From Burkholderiaceae bacterium DAT-1 (lineage in GTDB: Bacteria > Pseudomonadota > Gammaproteobacteria > Burkholderiales > Chitinimonadaceae): DNA of 64,000 bases. The notes under the pieces were generated by a model that searched no databases, was not told the origin of the DNA, and saw nothing but the letters and a program-made list of their open reading frames with translations. The position numbers were made by a program, and so were the translations under genes. Location: NCBI GenBank assembly GCA_019084025.1, contig JAHRBI010000007.1, positions 248,001-312,000 of the forward strand, given 5' to 3'. Shown here in pieces: positions 7,890 to 17,110 of the stretch; the first letter of the stretch is position 1; each line of letters opens with the position of its first letter.

Positions 7890-10244
7890 TTACTTCAGGT
7901 ACGGCAACCATGGCTGTTCGGCACGGATAGCGTAGGTGTTTCCACCGAAGTTCACGGTGTAATTGGCCGGCCCTGAGGCAGGCAGGGAGTGATTCAGTTT
8001 GATGGCCGTGCTTGCACCGGGCGCCAGTGAGCTCCAAGTTGGAATCTTCACAGAAACACGATGCATATCACCCTTCAGACCGCCAATATTGTTGCCGGTA
8101 TGGCCGGCGGTGATGACCTTGGTGCCATAGCCACTTTGATCGGATACCGTGCCCGGTGTCGAGGTCGGCAGGTCGAATTGGAATTCGGTGCCACCCGGCA
8201 GCGTCTGTGTCGAGTTATTAGTGACGGTCAGTGTAGGTGTAATGGGGTAGTTGCTGTCACCCAGTGCATATCCGCTCAACGCAAATTTCACATCAATCGC
8301 GGCAGTCGGCACCGCACCTGTTGCGCGCTTATTGTTATAAGGCGCAGCCTTGGCAAAGGCAGTTTGATAGATGCTGGTCAGCGTGGTACCCATAAAGTAT
8401 TCGCCTGCACCATTGTTGCGTGATGCGTTCCAGTCATAATCGCCGGCCAGTTCCCAGATCATCACGCCGCCGACGCCATGATCAACAATCCACTGTGCCT
8501 TCTGGGTGGTGGATTGCTCATCTTCGGTCGACAGGAAAACCTTCTTGCTGGCATTCCACAGCCACGGTGCCACCAGTGTGCTGTTGTAATAGCGCGTGTA
8601 GGTGCCGGACAGTGTGTCTGCTGGGTTAGCACCCGGCTTCAGGCCGTATGCGGCCAGATAGCTACCCGCCAGCCCCTTTTCCAGATTCTTGGCATGCCAC
8701 ATCGGGTTACCGCCGCCCGGAATTTCCTTACCCGCAGCATCCAGATCACGCCAGACATTATCGATGCCTACCGCCCCATTGCCGCAGGTTTTCAGACCAT
8801 TCGGGCAGTTGCTGCCTACAGCAGTACCCCATAGCCCGTTTGTGCCACCGCTGACGTCCTTGAAGCCTCGGGTGTAGTAAGGCACACCCATATTGATGCG
8901 ACCAGATTGCATCGCACCCCGGAAATAGTGGTAGGCCCAATCAGTGTTCAGATAGCCGATGCCGCCGTACTGTGCCGAGGTGTAAACGCTCCACTTGGTG
9001 AGTTCGGCATCTTTGCCATCGTCGTATAGGGCAGCGTTGGGACCAACGAATTCGTTCCAGGCACCATGCAGGTCATAGGACATGACGTTGACGAAGTCGA
9101 GATATTGCAGTGAACTGTAATTCTCCATACCACGCAGGATCCAGCCTGACGCGGTTGCGGCAATACTGAGCTCGTAGTACTTACCATCCTGTGCGGCGGC
9201 AGTATCGAGCTGCTGACGGAGTGTTTTAAGCAGTGCGCTGTAGCTGGCAACCAGGCCGGCTTTACGTGCATTGGCTACAGTGAAATCATCAGGATTACCC
9301 GCATCTTTCATTGAGGTTGGATATTCGTAATCAATATCCACGCCATCAAAATTATATTTGCGCAGGAAGGCAACCACCGAAGAGGCAAATGTATTAATGC
9401 CGGCGGTATTAATCGAGCCATCTGCATTGGTTGTCAGCGAATAAAATCCACCGGAGGGAACACGCTTTCCTGCGGCATCAAAGTACCCACCCGTTTCCGC
9501 CCAGCCGCCGACTGAAATGAGCGTCTTGACGCCGGGATTCAGTTTTTTGTACTTATTCAGCAGATTGAAATGGCCAGTATAACTATAGCTGCTATCCATT
9601 TCTGCACCGCTTACGCCAGGCCAGGTCATATTGGTGGATGAATTATTAGCGGCCGCCGGATCGCCAATCGAAATCTGATTGTTGCCGTCAATATGCGCGA
9701 AGGCATAATTGATATGGGTAATCTTGCCCCACGGAATATTATTTACGAGGTAGGACGGGCTGCCATCCTTGCCTGTGCGCCAGCTAGTGAAATAGCCGAC
9801 GATGCGGCGTTTCAGATTTGGCAGTATTTCGCGGCCATCGGTGCCGTAAACTTTGCAATAGGGCGGCGTGACCGTGGCGGTAGTGACCAGACCATCCGGC
9901 TTGCAGAGCTGGTCGCCGGTAGGCTGAGTGGCGGGTGTCAGAACGACACCGCCGCCGCCCCCACCACCGCCTCCACCGCTGCCATCACAGGCACCTACAA
10001 GTGTCCAGGGGCTGTTGGCTGAGCCAGGCGTATTCCCCTGGGTCCACCACTTGGCTGACCAGAGCTGGTTTTGGTAAGTAACTTGTGCGCCGCCGTTATA
10101 GGCAGTCGTGGCAGACCATGCGGGCGCTGTACATGCCGCTGCAGCGCGAACACCTGATTTGAATGGGGTAGCGGGACCTGCGGCTTGAGTAAAGCTGCCT
10201 GCTACAAACAATGCAGCAGGTACAAGCAATTTGATAGATTTCAT
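7890..10244 (-). CDS. Secreted chitinase, glycoside hydrolase family 18
   Basis: A 784-residue exported chitinase. Start ATG at 10244 has GGGAG upstream and opens a signal peptide (MKSIKLLVPAALFVAGSFTQAAG). Order of parts: a CBM5/12-type chitin-binding module (about 37-85, with AYNGGAQVTY and WWTQGNTPG), a poly-Gly linker (about 89-98), the GH18 catalytic domain with DGVDIDYEYP near residue 300 (the Glu is the catalytic acid in the DxxDxDxE motif), and a C-terminal beta-rich module (about 670-784) like those found at the end of other bacterial chitinases. The reaction is hydrolysis of beta-1,4 GlcNAc linkages outside the cell. It has its own terminator and is transcribed apart from the protease operon behind it. 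Confidence 0.95.
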   Translation of the reverse strand: MKSIKLLVPAALFVAGSFTQAAGPATPFKSGVRAAAACTAPAWSATTAYNGGAQVTYQNQLWSAKWWTQGNTPGSANSPWTLVGACDGSGGGGGGGGGGVVLTPATQPTGDQLCKPDGLVTTATVTPPYCKVYGTDGREILPNLKRRIVGYFTSWRTGKDGSPSYLVNNIPWGKITHINYAFAHIDGNNQISIGDPAAANNSSTNMTWPGVSGAEMDSSYSYTGHFNLLNKYKKLNPGVKTLISVGGWAETGGYFDAAGKRVPSGGFYSLTTNADGSINTAGINTFASSVVAFLRKYNFDGVDIDYEYPTSMKDAGNPDDFTVANARKAGLVASYSALLKTLRQQLDTAAAQDGKYYELSIAATASGWILRGMENYSSLQYLDFVNVMSYDLHGAWNEFVGPNAALYDDGKDAELTKWSVYTSAQYGGIGYLNTDWAYHYFRGAMQSGRINMGVPYYTRGFKDVSGGTNGLWGTAVGSNCPNGLKTCGNGAVGIDNVWRDLDAAGKEIPGGGNPMWHAKNLEKGLAGSYLAAYGLKPGANPADTLSGTYTRYYNSTLVAPWLWNASKKVFLSTEDEQSTTQKAQWIVDHGVGGVMIWELAGDYDWNASRNNGAGEYFMGTTLTSIYQTAFAKAAPYNNKRATGAVPTAAIDVKFALSGYALGDSNYPITPTLTVTNNSTQTLPGGTEFQFDLPTSTPGTVSDQSGYGTKVITAGHTGNNIGGLKGDMHRVSVKIPTWSSLAPGASTAIKLNHSLPASGPANYTVNFGGNTYAIRAEQPWLPYLK

Positions 10245-10570
10245 ATCTGTGCTCCCAGATTGAATGACATGGTCACGGCGTGACCGCTTGTTGCAGATCA
10301 AGTGGAAGACAGGTTTGAAGTTTTATATAACCACTGATCAAATGGCATTCTAGTGGTTTGTTTGCTAGAGGTCGGAATTGAATAAAGGCGTTGATATTTG
10401 TCTGTAGGTCACTACATAGCTGGTCTTGATACCACCTATCTATGTTGATTTGAATGATTCCAGATACTCAGGCTGTCTTAAAGCCACATTTATCAAGTGG
10501 TCTGCATTATCTATTTAATGAGCGAGTGCTTGACTGTATCTAAAAAATTACAAAATGATGAAAGTGGTCG
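10245..10570 (-). promoter_or_regulatory. Control region upstream of the chitinase gene
   Basis: An AT-rich gene-free stretch. It contains the perfect palindrome GGTCACGGCGTGACC (10271-10285) just before the ribosome-binding site, the inverted repeat AACCACT/AGTGGTT (10329-10335 and 10352-10358), and three copies of ATCAA(G/A)TGG (10297, 10337 and 10492). These look like binding sites for one or more regulators; which ones is not known. No convincing -35/-10 pair was assigned. Confidence 0.4.
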
Positions 10571-10574
10571 CTGG

Positions 10575-10604
10575 AAATAAAATGGGCGGCAAATGACCGC
10601 CCAT
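10575..10604 (-). terminator. Rho-independent terminator of the first S8 protease operon
   Basis: On the minus strand ATGGGCGG / CCGCCCAT with a 7-base loop, followed by a TTTATTT tail, 25 bases after the protease stop codon. Confidence 0.85.
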
Positions 10605-10628
10605 CGAATTGACTGAAATGCTTGAGGC

Positions 10629-12128
10629 TTAATTGGCTGTGGCGGCCTTAACTGCGGAAACTGCATCCACAATGCCTGATCCGCATCCCGGGCAGTTACC
10701 CGGGGGGGTGCGTGTCGTTTTAATCAGAATATTCCGCACCTGAGCCGGTGTAAGCTTCGGATTGACTGACAGCATCAGCGCGGCAACCCCTGAAACATGC
10801 GGAGCAGCCTGAGACGTGCCAACCATCGTGCCATATGTGGTGTCGTCAGGTTTGGCGTTATCTCCGGAGGGGAGGGTGGACGTAATGGTGCCCAGCGTGC
10901 CGCCACCGCCGCCCGGTGCTGCAACCGCTACCGTTGCACCGTAATTGGTATAGCCGGCGCGCCCCCCTGTATTATCGGTGGATCCCACCGCAATCACGCC
11001 CGGACAATTTGCGGGCGAGAAGGCCTTGGAATCCATCCCGTCGTTACCGGCAGAGACCACTACGACGCTACCTTGACTCAGTGCAAATTTGATCGCTTCT
11101 GCCTCGGTATGCGTACATGCACCCGCACTACCGAGTGACATATTAATCACGTTAGCTTTATTGGGATTGTCCGGGATTTTGGTCGCCTTTGCGCGATCCA
11201 CCCATGCCGATCCGCCAGCAGCCCACACAATGGCGTCGGCAATATCCGAGGAGGTGCCACCGCATTTACCCAGGGCTCTCAGGGGTAGAACCTTTGCATT
11301 GAATGCTACGCCGATGATGCCTGCAGCATTTCCGGCTGCAGCGACAATTCCGGAAACGTGGGTGCCATGCCAGGAGCTGGAGCCGCCATTACAGCCATAA
11401 TCACCCAAATCAATGCCATCCGGACCCCGCACGCTGCCGGAAACTGCACCTGCATTTGCAATATCGGCGCTCGTAATGAAGTTGTAGCCGTAATGTCCCG
11501 CGACATTGTCAATTGCGGGGGTTAAGTTAGGCGTGAGATCGGGATGCGGACGATACCCCGTGTCGATGACGGCAATAACAGTGTTCTTGCCTGTCGAAAT
11601 ATCCCAGGCTGCTGGCAGGTTGAGGCCGCCGGGCTGGGATGCGCTATCCTTCATATCCCATTGTGTCCCATCTGTATACATCGGATCACTCGGGGTGTAA
11701 GTGATATGGCGCATGTAATCCGGCTCAGCGTATTCAATCGAGCGATCCATCTGCACCAGTTTGCTGGCCAGCGTTTTCATCTCCCGGATCGATACGGGTT
11801 TGTTTGTACGATAAACCCAGCTACCCGTGGCCATTTGCCGTACGTGCTGAACACTCAATCCTTGCGCAGTGGCGGCACGCTGGACGGCGGAGAGATGCGT
11901 GTTGATGGTAGCTGCAGCCGCTTGCACTGAACCGGCTGTTTGAGCGGATTGCATCGTGCCTGCGCCGGGTTCATTTCTGAACTTGACGATCAGCTGAGAT
12001 ACGCTGGGTTGATTGAACGACAGCGGGCGATTACGAATCTGTACGGCACCTTCCGCTGTATTGAGCATGAGGGTCGCTGCCATGCAGATGGCCAGTGCCG
12101 ACAGCTGGAATGGGGCATGATGTTTCAT
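10629..12128 (-). CDS. Secreted S8 family serine protease (subtilase), copy 1
   Basis: A 499-residue exported subtilisin-like protease. Signal peptide about 1-27, an I9-like pro-region to about residue 150 (SQLIVKFRNEPG, then IEYAEPDYMR), and a catalytic domain with Asp189 (VIAVIDTG), His254 (WHGTHVSG) and Ser439 (GTSQAAPHVSG). The C-terminus has a CPGCGSG cysteine pair and no extra anchoring domain. It starts 32 bases after the WG-repeat lipoprotein gene and forms an operon with it. It is a close paralogue of the protease at 61576-63060, which has the same neighbour in the same order. Probable role: extracellular protein degradation, or maturation of a partner protein. Confidence 0.93.
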   Translation of the reverse strand: MKHHAPFQLSALAICMAATLMLNTAEGAVQIRNRPLSFNQPSVSQLIVKFRNEPGAGTMQSAQTAGSVQAAAATINTHLSAVQRAATAQGLSVQHVRQMATGSWVYRTNKPVSIREMKTLASKLVQMDRSIEYAEPDYMRHITYTPSDPMYTDGTQWDMKDSASQPGGLNLPAAWDISTGKNTVIAVIDTGYRPHPDLTPNLTPAIDNVAGHYGYNFITSADIANAGAVSGSVRGPDGIDLGDYGCNGGSSSWHGTHVSGIVAAAGNAAGIIGVAFNAKVLPLRALGKCGGTSSDIADAIVWAAGGSAWVDRAKATKIPDNPNKANVINMSLGSAGACTHTEAEAIKFALSQGSVVVVSAGNDGMDSKAFSPANCPGVIAVGSTDNTGGRAGYTNYGATVAVAAPGGGGGTLGTITSTLPSGDNAKPDDTTYGTMVGTSQAAPHVSGVAALMLSVNPKLTPAQVRNILIKTTRTPPGNCPGCGSGIVDAVSAVKAATAN

Positions 12129-12160
12129 GTCGGAATTCTCCGGTAAGAACAGTGACTGGT

Positions 12161-13846
12161 TTAAGCGTGATAAGGAATGGTGGTCAGGCTAGCAGGTGTG
12201 CTTCCGCCCCCGGCCCACTTGTCGCCCCATGTCACGAAACTGCCATCCTTTTTGATTGCGATGTAACCACCCAGTGAGGTGGCATAGATGGCTCTTACGC
12301 CAGTAAGTTGTGCGCTAACGCTGCTACTGTCACCACCCTTGCTTGCTACGCCCCATGTCACCACGGTTCCATCCGACTTTAATGCGGCAAACGAATATTT
12401 ATTGGCCACGATATTCAACACGCCAGTGAGTTTGCTCGTAACAGCACTGCTATCTCCACCCGTATTGGCGTCACCCCAGGTGACGACTGTTCCGTCGGAT
12501 TTCAGCGCTGCAAATGCATAATCCGTGCTGTAAAGCGCGGATACGCCAGTTAGCGAAGATTGAACCGCTGCCAGGCTGCTACCCATCCGCTGTGAATCAC
12601 CCCAGCTGACGACGACGCCATCTGACCTCAGGGCTGCAAAGGCCGTTTGCGTGGCCTTGACCGATTTCACATTCACCAGTTTGTCAGCGAGGCTTGAAGA
12701 GTCGGCAGCTTCTACATCGTTCGCATAACCAAAGGCTGTGACCTTGCCTGTCGCATCCAGTGCCGCGCCAACGAAGCCATTGGCGGTGATCGAGCGGACA
12801 TTCACCAAGGCATCTGTGCCGGACGCCCACCCAAACGCGCCATTCGGATCAGCGCCGACAACGCTTCCGGGATGCTCCGTATCCTTGTTGTAGATGGCGA
12901 TAAAATCATAATTGGTGCCTACGATCTGTTGGACACCAGTAGGCGTAGCCGACCATGCAGTGAATTCACCCCCCGCTTCGGGATCGCCGAAAGGGACAAC
13001 AGTTTGATCCGACAACAGCGCGGCATAGGCGCCTTCTGTCGAGGCAATGGACACCACATTCTTCAGCGCTGCAATTTTACTTGCCGTGAGGCCTTTTTTC
13101 GCATCATTCAAGTTGACGAAGTTGCCATCCTGATTCAATTCACGGTAGGCACCCCATGCAACAAACGAGCCATCACTCTTGATACCAAAGTAAGCGGTTC
13201 GACCTGCAATGAGTCGAGCAATACCTGTCAGCGAACTGGTCGCAGAGCTTACTTTTTCCGGATCTGTCACCGCAATAATCGAACTACCCCAGGCACGCAC
13301 GCTTCCATCCTGTAACAGGGCGGCAAAGCCGCGTTCGGATGGGACGATCTGGGCAATATTCTTGATCGCTTCAGCTGCAGTCGTTTGTCCGCCCCACACG
13401 GTACTTCCCCATGCTGTGGCTGTGCCGCTATTGAGGACTGCGAAGGCCGATGTCGACGCAAACACATTTTGTGCCACAAGGGTTTCGCTTGCAGTTGCAG
13501 TCGAGCAGGAGGCGACGGCGGTCACCGCAACATTGGGTGAACTGTCGTCAATTGAAGCGCCACTACCTAATACCGCACCAGATGCATCTTTCCAAGAAAT
13601 AGAAGGTGTCGCAGCGCAGTTTGCCGAAGTCACGACTGCGGTGAGCGAACCGCCCCGTGCACCGAACACGTCAATGGTGACCGATGCCGGTGGCGGAACC
13701 GGTGTGGGTGTTGGGATGGGTGTGCTGCCCCCCCCTCCGCCCCCCCCACATCCATAAAGAATGGCGGTTGCAGCTGTAATCATCGCGGCAGTAAGGGGGA
13801 CAGGCTTGACCTGTTTGATTATTGTAAGTTGCTTGCGGATTGGCAT
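12161..13846 (-). CDS. WG/RCC1-like repeat lipoprotein, copy 1
   Basis: A 561-residue exported protein. Its N-terminal hydrophobic segment ends in ILYGC (Cys33), a plausible but imperfect lipobox, followed by seven Gly, a Pro-Thr linker (PIPTPTPVPPP) and a small beta domain with a likely disulfide. From about residue 135 there are eight or more degenerate repeats of about 50 residues ending in 'ALKSDGTVVTWGD', as in RCC1/BLIP-II-type beta-propellers. A strong ribosome-binding site (AGAGGAG) precedes the ATG. It sits first in an operon with the S8 protease, suggesting that it binds, anchors or inhibits that enzyme; BLIP-II-like propellers are known protein inhibitors, so this is plausible but inferred. 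Two G8 tracts follow the Cys codon. Confidence 0.82.
   Translation of the reverse strand: MPIRKQLTIIKQVKPVPLTAAMITAATAILYGCGGGGGGGSTPIPTPTPVPPPASVTIDVFGARGGSLTAVVTSANCAATPSISWKDASGAVLGSGASIDDSSPNVAVTAVASCSTATASETLVAQNVFASTSAFAVLNSGTATAWGSTVWGGQTTAAEAIKNIAQIVPSERGFAALLQDGSVRAWGSSIIAVTDPEKVSSATSSLTGIARLIAGRTAYFGIKSDGSFVAWGAYRELNQDGNFVNLNDAKKGLTASKIAALKNVVSIASTEGAYAALLSDQTVVPFGDPEAGGEFTAWSATPTGVQQIVGTNYDFIAIYNKDTEHPGSVVGADPNGAFGWASGTDALVNVRSITANGFVGAALDATGKVTAFGYANDVEAADSSSLADKLVNVKSVKATQTAFAALRSDGVVVSWGDSQRMGSSLAAVQSSLTGVSALYSTDYAFAALKSDGTVVTWGDANTGGDSSAVTSKLTGVLNIVANKYSFAALKSDGTVVTWGVASKGGDSSSVSAQLTGVRAIYATSLGGYIAIKKDGSFVTWGDKWAGGGSTPASLTTIPYHA
13728..13747 (-). repeat. Two G8 homopolymer tracts in the WG-repeat lipoprotein gene
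   Basis: On the plus strand there are two runs of eight C (13728-13735 and 13740-13747) separated by TCCG. They encode the poly-Gly segment directly after the lipobox Cys. Slippage in either run would truncate the protein near residue 40, so they could act as a phase-variation switch. Confidence 0.75.
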
Positions 13847-13986
13847 AACTCTCCTCTTTCACACAGAACGGCCACTTGTTAGATGGTAGTGGGCAATGGC
13901 CGAGAATGGGCTAATTGCGACAATCAATTATTCGCTTTTCAGCATTGTGTGTTCCGGATGAAACAGATTTGTGGCGACCAATGCCT

Positions 13987-14015
13987 TTGGATCGAGCAGC
14001 AAAACCGTGTAAAAT
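13987..14015 (+). promoter_or_regulatory. Likely sigma70 promoter of guaA
   Basis: TTGGAT (13987-13992) and TAAAAT (14010-14015) are spaced by 17 bases, with an extra TG just before the -10 box; transcription would begin near 14022, 20 bases before the guaA start. Confidence 0.55.
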
Positions 14016-14041
14016 CCGTTTTTTGCAAGAGAGCCGCCGCA

Positions 14042-15622
14042 ATGGACAAAATCCTCATCCTCGATTTCGGTTCCCAGGTTACGCAGCTTATCGCCCGTCG
14101 TGTGCGTGAAGCCCATGTGTACTGTGAATTGCACCCATTCGACATGTCAGTCGAAGCTATCAAGGCATTCAATCCAAAGGGCATTATTTTGTCCGGCGGC
14201 CCGAATTCGGTGTATGAGGACGAAACCTACCTGGCCGATAAGGGTCTGTTCGACCTGGGTATTCCGGTGCTCGGTATTTGCTACGGTATGCAATGGATGG
14301 CGCAATCGCTCGGCGGCAAGGTAGAAGCCGGAGAAAAGCGTGAATTCGGCTATGCAGCCATTCAGGCACGTCACCACTCCAAATTGTTCGAAGGTCTGAG
14401 CGATCACGTTGATGCGGCTGGCAATGCTTTCCTCGATGTCTGGATGAGCCACGGTGACAAGGTCACCCAGATGCCTGCAGGATTCCATGTCATCGCCGAC
14501 ACGCCATCTTGCCCGATCGCCGCCATGGCCGACGAAGACCGCAAGTTCTACGCGGTGCAGTTCCACCCCGAAGTCACCCACACCAAGCGCGGCACCGAAA
14601 TGCTGCATCGCTTTGTGTTGCACGTCTGCGGCGCACAGCCGTCGTGGACCATGCCGAATTACATCGACGAAGCCGTCAAGAAGATCCGCGAACAAGTGGG
14701 TAGCGATGAAGTGATTTTGGGTCTGTCTGGCGGCGTGGATTCGTCTGTTGCTGCTGCCCTGATTCACCGCGCGATTGGCGATCAGTTGACCTGTGTGTTT
14801 GTCGATCACGGCCTGTTGCGCCTGAACGAAGGCGAAATGGTCATGGAAATGTTTGCGCGCGGTCTGGGCGTGAAGGTCATCCATGTCGACGCCACTGCGC
14901 AGTTTATGGGCCATCTGGCCGGCGTGACCGATCCCGAGCAAAAGCGCAAGATCATCGGCCGCGAATTCGTTGAGGTCTTCCAGGCCGAATCCGGCAAGCT
15001 GGTGAACGCCAAGTGGCTGGCGCAAGGCACGATTTATCCGGACGTGATCGAATCGGCCGGTGCCAAGACCAAGAAAGCGCACACCATCAAGAGCCACCAC
15101 AATGTGGGCGGCCTGCCGGAAGATATGAACCTGAAGTTGCTCGAGCCGCTGCGCGAGCTGTTCAAGGATGAAGTGCGCCAGCTGGGCGTGGCGCTGGGCC
15201 TGCCGGCCGAGATGGTGTACCGCCATCCCTTCCCAGGTCCGGGTCTGGGCGTGCGTATCCTGGGCGAAGTGAAGCGTGAATACGCCGAACTGCTGAAGCG
15301 CGCCGATGCGATCTTTATCGAAGAGCTGCGCAACACCGTCGACGAAAAGACCGGCAAGAACTGGTACGACCTGACCTCGCAGGCATTTGCTGTCTTCCTG
15401 CCGGTGAAGTCCGTCGGCGTGATGGGCGATGGCCGCACTTACGAATGGGTGGTGGCACTACGCGCTGTGGTTACAAGCGACTTCATGACCGCGCACTGGG
15501 CCGAACTGCCGTACAGCCTGCTGGGCAAGGTGTCCAATCGTATCATCAACGAAGTACGCGGCATCAACCGTGTGGTGTACGACGTGAGCGGCAAGCCGCC
15601 TGCGACGATTGAGTGGGAATGA
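14042..15622 (+). CDS. guaA: GMP synthase (glutamine-hydrolysing)
   Basis: A 526-residue enzyme that makes GMP from XMP, ATP and glutamine. The N-terminal class I glutamine amidotransferase domain has the nucleophile Cys in GICYGMQ and the catalytic His/Glu in FHPEVTHT. The middle ATP-pyrophosphatase domain has the P-loop [12 protein letters not shown]. The C-terminal dimerisation domain ends in the family motif PPATIEWE. I chose ATG at 14042 ([12 protein letters not shown], the family start); the open frame extends 53 codons upstream without family support. It appears monocistronic, without guaB nearby. Confidence 0.98.
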   Translation: MDKILILDFGSQVTQLIARRVREAHVYCELHPFDMSVEAIKAFNPKGIILSGGPNSVYEDETYLADKGLFDLGIPVLGICYGMQWMAQSLGGKVEAGEKREFGYAAIQARHHSKLFEGLSDHVDAAGNAFLDVWMSHGDKVTQMPAGFHVIADTPSCPIAAMADEDRKFYAVQFHPEVTHTKRGTEMLHRFVLHVCGAQPSWTMPNYIDEAVKKIREQVGSDEVILGLSGGVDSSVAAALIHRAIGDQLTCVFVDHGLLRLNEGEMVMEMFARGLGVKVIHVDATAQFMGHLAGVTDPEQKRKIIGREFVEVFQAESGKLVNAKWLAQGTIYPDVIESAGAKTKKAHTIKSHHNVGGLPEDMNLKLLEPLRELFKDEVRQLGVALGLPAEMVYRHPFPGPGLGVRILGEVKREYAELLKRADAIFIEELRNTVDEKTGKNWYDLTSQAFAVFLPVKSVGVMGDGRTYEWVVALRAVVTSDFMTAHWAELPYSLLGKVSNRIINEVRGINRVVYDVSGKPPATIEWE

Positions 15623-15673
15623 TCTGAGCGGACGGTGAATCGAAGGGTTCACTCGCCGGACTGATTTAAATAG

Positions 15674-15703
15674 CGGCTGCACTGTGTGCGGCCGTTGTTG
15701 TTT
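15674..15703 (+). terminator. Likely terminator of guaA
   Basis: CGGCTGCAC / GTGCGGCCG hairpin (one T-G pair) with a TTGTTGTTT tail, 51 bases after the guaA stop. The remaining gene-free DNA to 16015 shows no further gene; it should hold the promoter of the AraC gene. Confidence 0.65.
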
Positions 15704-16015
15704 CTGGTGTTGCTTAGCGGGAGGTCGATGAGGGTACGATTGAGCTGTGACGGGTTTTTTTGCGGGTATGATGTTTGGAGCGACTTTTTTAGCGTGCGAT
15801 AGGTTGCGATTGTTTGTGTAGCCGGTGGTGCCTTTAGAGAGGCGCTGGGGAACTCGGCGATAAGCCGGTCGATCCCTGCGCGAAACGCTCACGATATGCC
15901 ACGTCTTGCGGGTATGATCAGCAAACCCAAAACACAATTACACTACGATTTCTCTATGAATGTTCAATATGCGCCTCATGTCTGAAACCAACTGCAGCAA
16001 GGGTCTGGGCAGGCG

Positions 16016-17026
16016 ATGTTATCGCTGATATTGATCGCCGCTGCGGGGCAGGGCTTGATTCTCTGTGCATGGTTGCTGTACGAGCGCAAAGGGAATGTGC
16101 AGGCCAACCGCCTGCTGGCCGGGCTGCTTGGCGTATTTATCCTTCTGATGCTCCACGCGCTGGCTGAAGAGCGGGGGGTCTTTGAATTGTATCCGCACCT
16201 GATTCGGTCGGTTGCGGCATTTCCTTTGCTTATCGGTCCGTTGAGCTGGTTATATCTGGGTTGCCAGCTTGAAGGACGGCAATTGAAACGCCGTGATCTC
16301 GTGCATGGCCTTCCTTTTGCGCTGTTCTTCATTGCATGGCTGCCGCTCATGCTCGGGTCACCGGGCCCACGACCGGGGCTTGCCGGGGTAATTGGTGCGG
16401 CCGCACTATTGAAGGTTGTTCATCTGGCGAGTTATGCGCGTGCGGGATACGACATCCTGCGGCGCGTTCGTTCTCCAGGATTGAATCGACTGTCTGCGTG
16501 GTTAGCCGGGGGACTCGTGCTGGATGCGCTGGTTTTTGTGGTCGAGCAAGTCTCACCGTCCATGCCCATATGGTCAGACAAGCTGGGTGCGCTCGTGCTA
16601 ACCGGTTTTGTGTACGGGCTGGCTGTGCAGTCGCTCCGACTGCCTGAACCGGATAAGCGACGCTACGCATCGAGCACACTCGACGATGCTCTGCGCAAGC
16701 CATCCATGGAAGCACTTATCGCCAGTATGGAGCAGGGTCATCTCTACAGGGACGGGGAGTTGAGCCTGGAGTCGCTTGCCGAACAATTGGCGCTGACCAC
16801 ACACGAGCTGTCACAGTTAATCAATCAGTCCTGCGGCGTCAATTTTCAGGAATTCCTCAATGGCTATCGGGTAGAGGCGCTGAAGCGTGCGCTGTCCGAT
16901 CCGGCTCGTTCAAAGGTGACCATACTTGAACTTGGCATCGAGGCAGGCTTTAACAGTAAGAGCGCGATGAATCGTGTCTTTAAAAAGCATACGGGGCAGA
17001 CGCCTACGACATTTCGCCGCGAATGA
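16016..17026 (+). CDS. Membrane-anchored AraC family transcriptional regulator
   Basis: A 336-residue protein with an N-terminal half made of about six or seven hydrophobic segments (from MLSLILIAAAGQGLILCAWL to SDKLGALVLTGFVYGLA) and a C-terminal AraC-type double helix-turn-helix (about 235-336; SLESLAEQLALTTHELSQLI, then ILELGIEAGFNSKSAMNRVF and the ending GQTPTTFRRE). This 7TM-AraC architecture senses membrane or periplasmic signals and binds DNA from the membrane. Start ATG at 16016 has only a weak ribosome-binding site. The target is unknown; the exported hydrolase gene 84 bases downstream on the same strand is a candidate. Confidence 0.87.
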   Translation: MLSLILIAAAGQGLILCAWLLYERKGNVQANRLLAGLLGVFILLMLHALAEERGVFELYPHLIRSVAAFPLLIGPLSWLYLGCQLEGRQLKRRDLVHGLPFALFFIAWLPLMLGSPGPRPGLAGVIGAAALLKVVHLASYARAGYDILRRVRSPGLNRLSAWLAGGLVLDALVFVVEQVSPSMPIWSDKLGALVLTGFVYGLAVQSLRLPEPDKRRYASSTLDDALRKPSMEALIASMEQGHLYRDGELSLESLAEQLALTTHELSQLINQSCGVNFQEFLNGYRVEALKRALSDPARSKVTILELGIEAGFNSKSAMNRVFKKHTGQTPTTFRRE

Positions 17027-17110
17027 AACGGCGCAAATCATAAGTTGGCACGCGCCACACCCTGTAAATCCGCATGCTGGGGCTTGTTTTTAGTCGATGA
17101 AAGATGCCCC

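Noticed and set aside
14147-15226. Minus-strand open frame (359 codons) opposite guaA
   Set aside because: Antisense shadow; guaA is unambiguous on the plus strand.
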